Assembly: GCA_947174295.1 (NCBI GenBank)
Contig: CAMWIG010000019.1
Span: 1-18,338 of the forward strand
DNA: 18,338 nucleotides
Direction of reading: 5' to 3'
Source of the DNA: an uncultured Alistipes sp.
Lineage (GTDB): Bacteria > Bacteroidota > Bacteroidia > Bacteroidales > Rikenellaceae
Below, piece after piece: positions 7,136 through 12,747 of this stretch. Every line of letters starts with the position of its first letter. Position 1 is the first letter of the stretch. The position numbers and the translations under genes are program-made. The notes under the pieces are model-generated. The model was not told where the DNA came from and did not search any database. It was given only the letters and a program-made list of their open reading frames with translations.

Positions 7136-8359
7136 TCAGAACATTGCCGACATGCCGAGTCCGAGAGTCAGACGGTGGAGATGCTGTCCGCCTGAGACGA
7201 CGGCCGGTGCGAAGTCGTAGTCTAATCCGAGGCGGAATCCGAAGTTGTCGGCCGCGACGCACGAGAGCGAGAGCCCGGCGCCTATGACCGCGCCGCTGCG
7301 GCCTATCGTCGTCCCGGGGTCGATACGGCACGCAAGCCGGTGCTCCCAGCCTGCGGCGATGCGCGACCCTGCGGCGATGCGACGCGAGAGAGGGTAAGAG
7401 AGGCAGAGCCCGCCGCTGGCCGAGAGCGATTCCAGCGTATGGCCGCTTTCCGAGCCGTCGAGCCGCACGCCGGCCCGCGAGACGGCGAACCGTCCGCCGA
7501 TGCCCGCATATGGCGAGAAGAACCATGCACCCTGCAATGCTGCCGAAGCTCCCTGGGCGAACGAAATGCGTCGTCCGCCGACGTCGTAATGTCCGGGTAT
7601 GCAGGCTAATGCGAGCTCCACGCCGAAGAACAACGGTCGTCGGAAGCGGTCGAACGACCACGTCTCCTCATCGCGCAGTAGCCCTCTGTCGCGAAGTATC
7701 ATGTCGGCGAACATGTAGCCGAGTTCCGTCGCCAAGATTCCTATTCCCGCACCCACCATGACGTCGCTCATCCAGTGGCGGTTGTTGAGCTGCCGCATCA
7801 CGGCCACGGTCGTCGCCGCGGCGTATCCGCCGACGCCGAACCACGGGCTGCGGCATCCGTATTCGCGGCGCAGCATCGTCGCGGTCATGAATGCCGTGGC
7901 GGTGTGTCCCGACGGAAAGGAGTTGCGCGCCGAGCCGTCGGGCCGCATCGTGCGCACGGAATATTTGCATGCGTTGACCGCTGCGGCCATGATGGCTGCG
8001 GAGATGGCGTCCGATACTAACATGCGTCCCCATGAGCTGCGGCTCTGGTATACGCAGGTCTTCATGCCGACCATGAGTGCCGCCGGAGCGTATTGCAGCC
8101 AGTCGTCGGTGCGGTTCGAGAACGACGGAGCCCATGCCCGGCACATGCCGTTGAACTCGACGTCGCATGTGCGAAGAGCGGCTCCTGCGGCAATCAGCGG
8201 CACGGCCGTGCATGTCGTGCGCACGAGCGTCGTGCGATGACTTTCACGCGTGATGCCGGCGAAGCCTGAGCGGGTTCGGCACAAGAGGGTGTCGGACTGT
8301 GCCGAGGCAGTGAATACCGCCGCCGTGGCCGCCGCGACCGAGAGCACCGTCCGCCTCAT
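7136..8359 (-). CDS. PAP2 phosphatase with C-terminal beta-barrel-like domain
   Basis: A membrane or periplasmic acid phosphatase of the PAP2 family, 407 aa from the chosen start. The start at 8359 gives a clean signal peptide (MRRTVLSVAAATAAVFTASAQS); an alternative ATG at 8428 adds 23 polar residues and nearly overlaps a predicted promoter. All three phosphatase motifs are intact: KYSVRTMRP (K132, R139, P140), SFPSGH (149-152) and RQLNNRHWMSD (R189, H195, D199). Residues about 50-220 hold several hydrophobic helices. From about 243 the sequence changes to alternating aromatic/polar strands rich in Gly and ends in ...LGLGMSAMF, the terminal Phe typical of outer-membrane barrels. Possible substrates are lipid A or undecaprenyl pyrophosphate phosphates (an LpxE/LpxF-like or PgpB/BacA-like role); sequence alone does not decide. 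Confidence 0.85.
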   Translation of the reverse strand: MRRTVLSVAAATAAVFTASAQSDTLLCRTRSGFAGITRESHRTTLVRTTCTAVPLIAAGAALRTCDVEFNGMCRAWAPSFSNRTDDWLQYAPAALMVGMKTCVYQSRSSWGRMLVSDAISAAIMAAAVNACKYSVRTMRPDGSARNSFPSGHTATAFMTATMLRREYGCRSPWFGVGGYAAATTVAVMRQLNNRHWMSDVMVGAGIGILATELGYMFADMILRDRGLLRDEETWSFDRFRRPLFFGVELALACIPGHYDVGGRRISFAQGASAALQGAWFFSPYAGIGGRFAVSRAGVRLDGSESGHTLESLSASGGLCLSYPLSRRIAAGSRIAAGWEHRLACRIDPGTTIGRSGAVIGAGLSLSCVAADNFGFRLGLDYDFAPAVVSGGQHLHRLTLGLGMSAMF

Positions 8360-8435
8360 TGCTGTGGGGATGCGGAGCGCTCGGCCCGATGTGCGATTCC
8401 CTGCGTCAGATACCGTTTGTTGTTCCATAATGCTG

Positions 8436-8443
8436 CAAATGTA
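8436..8443 (-). promoter_or_regulatory. Possible promoter -7 box for the PAP2 gene
   Basis: The minus strand reads TACATTTG, a full TAnnTTTG match, but without a clear TTTG at -33. Transcription would begin around 8428-8431, giving about 70 nt of leader to the ATG at 8359 and almost none to the ATG at 8428. This supports the downstream start. Confidence 0.45.
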
Positions 8444-8467
8444 GTCAAAAACGGATAATAATAGCAT

Positions 8468-8504
8468 ATTCGGACACGGAAATGTCGCATTCGGACAATT
8501 CGGA
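8468..8504 (+). repeat. ATTCGGA direct-repeat cluster (possible operator)
   Basis: ATTCGGACA occurs at 8468-8476 and again at 8489-8497, 21 bp (two helical turns) apart, and ATTCGGA follows at 8498-8504. The last two overlap an imperfect 10-bp hairpin (arms 8483-8492 and 8503-8512). The cluster sits between the two divergent promoters. Binding by a regulator is an inference. Confidence 0.5.
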
Positions 8505-8561
8505 ATGCGGCATGGCGCTGACCTCATTCCGATGTTTGCGGTTTCGGCCGGTCATGGCGAA

Positions 8562-8591
8562 TTGTTTTTTAGTTGAAAAATGATTATTTTG
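8562..8591 (+). promoter_or_regulatory. Probable promoter for the sigma/anti-sigma operon
   Basis: TTG (8562-8564), 19 nt, TTATTTTG (8584-8591; 7 of 8 to TAnnTTTG). It lies about 70 nt before the sigma-factor ATG. The match is to the primary sigma consensus, so basal expression need not depend on the ECF factor itself. Confidence 0.6.
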
Positions 8592-8662
8592 TACGGACTG
8601 TTAAGTCTTTTTTCGTTTTTTCCCGTCTTAAAGGCGAACATGTTCAGTTAAAAATCGAAAAA

Positions 8663-9157
8663 ATGAAAACTAACGAACAACGAATGAAAACCATCGGACG
8701 GCTCGTAGTCGAATCCCGCGACGCGGTATACCGTTTCGCTCTGTTCCGTCTGGGTTCGCGCGACGAGGCCGAGGATGCAGTGCAGGACGTCTGTCTGAAA
8801 CTCGTCTCCGGCGTCGACCTCGCATCCGTCGGCAATGTCCGCAGCTATCTGATGCGCTGCGTGTCGAATGCCTGCGTCGACCGTTTGCGGAGCCGGCGTT
8901 CGGATACCCGTCCCGTCGAATGCGCCGCTGCGGCGGAGCCGGCCGACCCGACCGAACGCGAAGCCGGGCGTGTGGGGCGTCTGCTCGCCGGGCTTCCGGC
9001 GGAGCAGGCGGAGGTGATACGGATGCGTATTCACGACGAGCTGCACTTTACCGAGATTGCCGAGATACTGGATATCCCGGTGACGACCGCGAAATCGCGC
9101 TTCGCCTACGGAATCTCCAAGCTCAGACGGCAGCTTTCAGCCGAGTCCGATTGTTAG
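8663..9157 (+). CDS. ECF-type RNA polymerase sigma factor
   Basis: A 164-aa group IV sigma-70 factor that should direct RNA polymerase to its own regulon when released by its anti-sigma factor. Region 2 spans about residues 16-80 (ESRDAVYRFALFRLGSRDEA, then EDAVQDVCLKL, then VRSYLMRCVSNACVDRLRSR). Region 4 spans about 104-157 (LLAGLPAEQAEVIRMRIHDE, FTEIAEILDIPVTTAKSRFA, then ISKLRRQL), a typical helix-turn-helix. A TTG-initiated extension to 8573 would overlap the promoter, so the ATG at 8663, after an A-rich leader, is preferred; the ATG at 8684 is also possible. The next gene encodes the cognate anti-sigma factor, 35 nt downstream. Regulon and stimulus are unknown; no extra C-terminal domain is present. 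Confidence 0.92.
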   Translation: MKTNEQRMKTIGRLVVESRDAVYRFALFRLGSRDEAEDAVQDVCLKLVSGVDLASVGNVRSYLMRCVSNACVDRLRSRRSDTRPVECAAAAEPADPTEREAGRVGRLLAGLPAEQAEVIRMRIHDELHFTEIAEILDIPVTTAKSRFAYGISKLRRQLSAESDC

Positions 9158-9192
9158 ACATGCGATTAGAAAACGAAAAAAAAGAGAAAATC

Positions 9193-10482
9193 ATGAAATG
9201 CGAATTTTTCCGTGAGAATATATGGGCGATGTTCGACGACGAAGCGTCGGACGCAGCTCTGCGGGCCGAGATGGAGGCCCACACCGCCGAATGCGCCGAG
9301 TGTGCGCGTTTCCACCGCCAGACTGCCGCTGCTGTCGAGGCCGTGACGCCGCGATGCGAAGCGACGGCTCCCGAGTCGCTGACGCGGCGAATCGAAAAGA
9401 CCGTGCGTGTGTCGCACAAAGGTGCGCTGCTGCGCTCGCTCGGTGCCGTGGTGTCGGTTGCGGCCGTGGTGGCGATAGTCGTGAACGTCGCTCTGTCGGC
9501 ATCCCCCGTGCGTGCGGCCGGGAAGTGTTTCGGCACGGCGGCGGAGCTCTTCGAGAACTCGAAGACCATATCCATGCTTCTCGAACTGAGAACCGAGCCG
9601 ACCGAAAATATGGAGTACATCGACCCCTCGGCCGACTTCGTCGAGTGTCGTCTCGACGCGGTCTGCGGCGCCGACGCCGTGGTGTGGCGTTTCGACAAGG
9701 GCGGACGCGTGGCCGTGAGCGACGGCCGCATAATGACGCAGTGGCTGCCGGAGCAGAAGCGCGGATGGACTGGGTTCCTCTGCGATGCGAGCATCGACGC
9801 CGTGATGCTGGCCAATCCGCGCATGCTGATGGTTGCCGAGCGCGAATACGCCGCTACGCACAAGGGCGTGCGCTACGATATGACCAACGACGGCACGACG
9901 GTTCGCGTCACGGTCGACGCTCCGGCGCAGGGCGACTATTCGCAGAGCGATTACATGCTCAATACTTCGATTGCCGAGTCCGACAACCGTCGCGTGTACT
10001 GCTTCGACGCGCAGAGCGGTCGCCTGCTGTCGGCTGTCGTCAGCGTGCGTACCGCATCCGGCGAGGTCGAGGTGCTGCGCGTGAAGTCGATAGCCTACGA
10101 CGAGCCGCTGGATGCCGTCGAGGTGGCTGCCGTGCCCGGGGATATCGAGTTGCAGAACATGCTGACGCTTGATTACGGCTCGCGCCTTGCCGGCATCACG
10201 GCGCGTCAGGCTGCCGAAAAGATAGTGCGTGCGTTCGAAAAGTGGGATGCCGCGCTTCTCGACGAGGCGCTGGTCTACTACGGGCCTGTGATGGCGAAGG
10301 TGCGCGAGATGTACGGGGGCAGCGTCGCCGTGGCATTCGGCGAGCCGTTCCGCTCGGGCGAGTATCCCGGCGAGTTCGTCCCGGTGCGGCTGGTGCTCGC
10401 CGGCGGCGGAATATGCGAGATGAATCTGGCGCTCAGAAACGACAATCCTGCCGGAACGTGGATTATCGACGGCGGAATCTGA
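9193..10482 (+). CDS. Membrane anti-sigma factor with zinc-finger (ZAS) and large extracytoplasmic domains
   Basis: A 429-aa partner of the upstream ECF sigma factor. The N-terminal cytoplasmic domain (1-42) has the zinc anti-sigma pattern: C3, then H30-x3-C34-x2-C37 in AHTAECAECARFH. One transmembrane helix spans about 79-102 (LLRSLGAVVSVAAVVAIVVN). The extracytoplasmic part is unusually large. Residues about 113-315 are beta-rich (for example VWRFDKGGRVAVSDGRIMTQ) and resemble the LolA/RseB-like fold seen in some sensors. Residues about 335-429 (AAEKIVRAFEKWDAALLDEA through GTWIIDGGI) resemble an NTF2-like fold. Both fold assignments are inferences from pattern. Three extracytoplasmic-side cysteines (C112, C152, C158) may be redox relevant. 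An ATG at 9160 would add 11 charged residues; 9193 is preferred for its A-rich leader and typical ZAS beginning. Confidence 0.87.
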   Translation: MKCEFFRENIWAMFDDEASDAALRAEMEAHTAECAECARFHRQTAAAVEAVTPRCEATAPESLTRRIEKTVRVSHKGALLRSLGAVVSVAAVVAIVVNVALSASPVRAAGKCFGTAAELFENSKTISMLLELRTEPTENMEYIDPSADFVECRLDAVCGADAVVWRFDKGGRVAVSDGRIMTQWLPEQKRGWTGFLCDASIDAVMLANPRMLMVAEREYAATHKGVRYDMTNDGTTVRVTVDAPAQGDYSQSDYMLNTSIAESDNRRVYCFDAQSGRLLSAVVSVRTASGEVEVLRVKSIAYDEPLDAVEVAAVPGDIELQNMLTLDYGSRLAGITARQAAEKIVRAFEKWDAALLDEALVYYGPVMAKVREMYGGSVAVAFGEPFRSGEYPGEFVPVRLVLAGGGICEMNLALRNDNPAGTWIIDGGI

Positions 10483-10504
10483 CGAAACCTCGTCCTGCCC
10501 GAAA

Positions 10505-10542
10505 GAGACGCCCCTGCCTTCGACATAAGGCAGGGGCGTCTC
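10505..10542. terminator. 16-bp hairpin between convergent genes (bidirectional terminator)
   Basis: Perfect arms at 10505-10520 (GAGACGCCCCTGCCTT) and 10527-10542, with a 6-nt loop CGACAT. It lies 22 nt after the anti-sigma stop and 22 nt after the convergent dehydrogenase stop. There is no U-tract on the plus side and only TTTC on the minus side, so it may act with help from other factors. Confidence 0.75.
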
Positions 10543-10564
10543 CGTGAGCGGTCGTCGTGCCGCG

Positions 10565-11383
10565 CTATTTGAACGGCGAATCGGGCTCCTTCGACATGAC
10601 GAGATAGAACATTCTGTCGAGGAATCCGGGCGCGAACTTCTTGATGAAGTGCGTGGCGCGTCCCTCGGCCTCCATCAGGCAGAGACGCTTGCGGCGAAGT
10701 ATGCCGCGCTCGACGATGCGGGCCACCTGCTCGGCGGTCATCATCTTGGCCTCGTCGCGCGGCGTCTCGCCCTGACACGAACCGTCGGCCGTGAGCGCCG
10801 CGAAACGAACGTTCGAGGCGGTGAATCCCGGGCAGGCTATCATCACGTGCAGTCCCTTTTTCAGGTTTTCGATACGCACCGTTTCGAGGAATCCCGTCAT
10901 GGCGTATTTCGATGCCGAATATCCCGTGCGGCCCGGCAGTCCGTGCAGACCGGCGACCGACGAGATGCCGACCAGCGAGCCGTGCGACTGTTGCAGGTAG
11001 GGCAGTGCGTACTTGGTGCAGTTGACCGTACCCCAGAAGTTGACGTCCATCAGCCGGTGCAGCACCGCCAGGTCTACGTCGTCGAATATCGCGCGCATCG
11101 AGAGTCCGGCGTTGCAAATCAGCACGTCGATGCGGCCGAATGCTTCGACCGCCGTGTCGACGAGCGCCTTGCACTCCTCGGGTTTGACCACGTCGACTGC
11201 CCGGAACACGGCCCGGCCGCCTGCGGCGCATATTTCGGCCGCGATTTTTTCGAGCTTGTCGGCACTGCGTGCTCCGAGCACCACTTTGGCTCCCTCGGCC
11301 GCGTAGACGCGGGCCATGGCTTCGCCTATGCCCGACGATGCGCCGGTTACGATTATTACCTTGTTTTCGAGTCGTTTTTTCAT
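10565..11383 (-). CDS. Short-chain dehydrogenase/reductase (classical SDR)
   Basis: A 272-aa NAD(P)-dependent oxidoreductase of the classical SDR family, expected to reduce or oxidise a carbonyl/hydroxyl substrate. Seen: the cofactor motif TGASSGIG (13-20), NAG (91-93), N115 in MDVNFWGTVN, S142 in ISSVAGLHG, and YSASK with Y155 and K159, i.e. the full Asn-Ser-Tyr-Lys set. R39 in GARS after beta-2 hints at NADP(H) preference, an inference. The C-terminal tail (about 225-272, RRKRLCLMEAEGRATHFIKK and onward) is basic and hydrophobic and resembles membrane-associated SDRs of the DHRS7-like type. It starts 3 nt after the stop of the metallo-hydrolase gene, so the two are surely one operon. The substrate cannot be told. 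Confidence 0.9.
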   Translation of the reverse strand: MKKRLENKVIIVTGASSGIGEAMARVYAAEGAKVVLGARSADKLEKIAAEICAAGGRAVFRAVDVVKPEECKALVDTAVEAFGRIDVLICNAGLSMRAIFDDVDLAVLHRLMDVNFWGTVNCTKYALPYLQQSHGSLVGISSVAGLHGLPGRTGYSASKYAMTGFLETVRIENLKKGLHVMIACPGFTASNVRFAALTADGSCQGETPRDEAKMMTAEQVARIVERGILRRKRLCLMEAEGRATHFIKKFAPGFLDRMFYLVMSKEPDSPFK

Positions 11384-11386
11384 ATG

Positions 11387-12172
11387 TCAGTCATTTATCG
11401 TTATTTGCAGTGTGTCGTATGCCGGCAGAACACCTTCTGGCAGACGCCGCAGTACGTCGGCGTGCAGACCGATTTCGTGCGACATGTGCGTGAGGTAGGC
11501 CGCACGCGGCGCCACGCGGCCGATGAGCTCCAAGGCCTCGTCGACGCAGAAATGCGACGAGTGGCGCTCCCAGCGCAGGGCGTTCACCACCAGCGTATCC
11601 ACGCCGGCGAGTTTGCGCTCCTCCTCGGCCGTCAGGCGGTTGAAGTCGGTCAGGTAGGCGAGCGGCCCGATGCGGTAGCCCGTCGTGCGGAAGCGGTCGG
11701 AGTGGAACCCCGCGACGGGCACGACGTTCACGCCGCCGACATCGAACGGGAGCGACTCGTCGATTTCGTGCAGCTCGATTTCTGGAACCCCGCGGTAGCG
11801 GTCGTCGCCGAACGCATAGTCGAAATCCTTGCGGACTGTTGCGGCGGTGTGCGGGGCGGCGTATATGTCGACGCGCCGTATCGTAGGCGGATAGTCGACG
11901 AAGTTGAAGGCTCGCACGTCGTCCAGCCCTCCGATATGGTCTTTGTGCTCGTGCGTGAGAAGTATCGCGTCGATGCGCCGCACGCCGGTGCGCAGCATCT
12001 GGTATCGGAAGTCGGGGCCGGCGTCGATGACCATGCGCACGTCGCCGCATTCGACCATCGCCGACGTGCGGAGACGCTTGTCTCGCGGGTCGGCCGAGCG
12101 GCAGACGGGGCAGCGGCATCCGATTACGGGCACGCCCTGCGAAGTGCCGGTTCCGAGGAAAGTGAGTTTCAT
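11387..12172 (-). CDS. MBL-fold metallo-hydrolase, PhnP-like
   Basis: A 261-aa metallo-beta-lactamase-fold enzyme resembling PhnP, the phosphoribosyl cyclic phosphodiesterase, and Bacteroidota relatives of unknown substrate. Seen: LGTGTSQGVPVIGCRCPVCR with C19, C21 and C24, which bind a structural zinc in PhnP; the metal-site motif THEHKDHIGG (H74, H76, D78, H79); H157 in GFHSDRF; D176 in LTDFN; and LTHMSHE (H229/H232). These account for a di-metal centre. No phosphonate genes are nearby, so a C-P lyase role is unlikely and another cyclic phosphate or phosphodiester is more plausible. The start at 12172 gives the usual MKLTFLGTG beginning; a longer frame to 12208 runs into the heptamer repeat and is rejected. 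Confidence 0.88.
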   Translation of the reverse strand: MKLTFLGTGTSQGVPVIGCRCPVCRSADPRDKRLRTSAMVECGDVRMVIDAGPDFRYQMLRTGVRRIDAILLTHEHKDHIGGLDDVRAFNFVDYPPTIRRVDIYAAPHTAATVRKDFDYAFGDDRYRGVPEIELHEIDESLPFDVGGVNVVPVAGFHSDRFRTTGYRIGPLAYLTDFNRLTAEEERKLAGVDTLVVNALRWERHSSHFCVDEALELIGRVAPRAAYLTHMSHEIGLHADVLRRLPEGVLPAYDTLQITIND

Positions 12173-12176
12173 AATG

Positions 12177-12184
12177 CGAAGATA
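12177..12184 (-). promoter_or_regulatory. Possible promoter -7 box for the MBL/SDR operon
   Basis: The minus strand reads TATCTTCG, 7 of 8 to TAnnTTTG. The upstream heptamer array supplies TTTG every 7 bp on this strand, one copy lying 21 nt away. However, the box is only 4 nt from the ATG, so transcripts would be nearly leaderless. Weak. Confidence 0.25.
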
Positions 12185-12195
12185 CGAATAAATCG

Positions 12196-12225
12196 ATTCA
12201 AAATTCAAAATTCAAAATTCAAAAT
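12196..12225 (+). repeat. Tandem heptamer array ATTCAAA, copy C
   Basis: Four identical ATTCAAA units (12196-12223) followed by AT. It is the same unit as at 2166-2196 and 2282-2312, again at a gene border: 23 nt before the MBL start codon. No inverted partner is seen in the following 240 nt. Confidence 0.88.
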
Positions 12226-12356
12226 CGCCCTTCGGGGTATGAGAGAGTCTAAGATGAGACGGCAGAAACGAATAACCCGATTCGCAATCAACCCGCCGAA
12301 TGCGGTTTTTCCTCCTCCTTAATCTCATCGGACAGGGCGTGCGTGAATACGCCGAA
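12226..12356. other. Intergenic stretch without recognised gene
   Basis: This is the space between divided transcription units (MBL/SDR operon to the left, efflux operon ending to the right). It contains a small CCC-TTCG-GGG hairpin (12228-12237) and a GATGAGA / TCTCATC inverted pair (12254-12260, 12323-12329). No start, RNA gene or clear promoter was seen. Confidence 0.4.
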
Positions 12357-12383
12357 CGGCCGCAGGAGTTAATCCTGCGGCCG
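12357..12383 (-). terminator. Hairpin at the end of the efflux operon
   Basis: An 11-bp perfect stem (CGGCCGCAGGA at 12357-12367, TCCTGCGGCCG at 12373-12383) with loop GTTAA, 58 nt beyond the stop of the PII-like gene. It lacks a U-tract on the minus strand but is the only strong hairpin after the operon. Confidence 0.6.
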
Positions 12384-12441
12384 CTGCCGTGCCGCGCTGC
12401 CCCGGCGAAAACCGAGCCGCGTCGGTGTATCGAAACGCTGG

Positions 12442-12735
12442 CTACATCGTCTGTTCGATGTTCCACACGAATGCACGCGAACCCTGCTGGCTCGTGGCGG
12501 CGTCCATGGCGCGCAGAGCGTCGAGAACGGGGGCTACCTTCGCGTCGTCGACGATGGCCAGAATCGAGGCGTTCATCGACGGCCACGCATGCGTGCCGTA
12601 GTGGGGTTCGCCGTCGTTCGAGCCGCGCCCCTCGGTGAGGGCCCATTTCGTGAAGCCGCGCACGCCGCAGTCGTCGAGAATCTTGTGTACTCGGTCGGTG
12701 AGGGCCTGATTGTAGGATATGAATATCGCTTTCAT
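12442..12735 (-). CDS. Small PII-like protein at the end of the efflux operon
   Basis: A 97-aa cytoplasmic protein without signal peptide. The predicted order of elements is beta (KAIFISYN), alpha (10-21), beta (26-34, RGFTKWALT), a Gly/His/Trp-containing loop (35-53, EGRGSNDGEPHYGTHAWPS), beta (55-62, NASILAIV), alpha (65-77, AKVAPVLDALRAM) and a final beta (86-93, SRAFVWNI). This is the ferredoxin-like order of PII proteins, with a shortened T-loop-like segment; small PII-like proteins (for example DUF3240) are known beside some RND metal efflux genes. The family is assigned by pattern, not search. It starts 12 nt after the RND stop and is last before the terminator, so it is part of the operon. 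A role in sensing or adjusting the pump is inferred. His46, His49 and Trp51 in the loop are candidate ligand-binding residues. Confidence 0.75.
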   Translation of the reverse strand: MKAIFISYNQALTDRVHKILDDCGVRGFTKWALTEGRGSNDGEPHYGTHAWPSMNASILAIVDDAKVAPVLDALRAMDAATSQQGSRAFVWNIEQTM

Positions 12736-12747
12736 GTCGTTCGAAGT

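Larger units (their letters stand above)
8360..8662. other. 303-nt divergent regulatory region between PAP2 and sigma genes
   Basis: No gene is recognised here. The region carries a minus-strand -7 box for the PAP2 gene, a plus-strand promoter for the sigma factor, a cluster of ATTCGGA repeats with an overlapping imperfect hairpin (8483-8512), and a 71-nt A/T-rich leader before the sigma start. Confidence 0.6.

Noticed and set aside
8573..8662. TTG-initiated N-terminal extension of the sigma factor
   Set aside because: It would overlap the predicted promoter -7 element at 8584-8591 and adds 30 residues with no counterpart in ECF sigma factors.
12173..12208. Longer N-terminus for the MBL-fold hydrolase
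   Set aside because: The extra residues come from translated heptamer repeat; the family begins at MKLTFLGTG.
12228..12237. CCC-TTCG-GGG mini-hairpin as a terminator
   Set aside because: A three-base-pair stem is too short and it does not follow a gene end in a useful direction.
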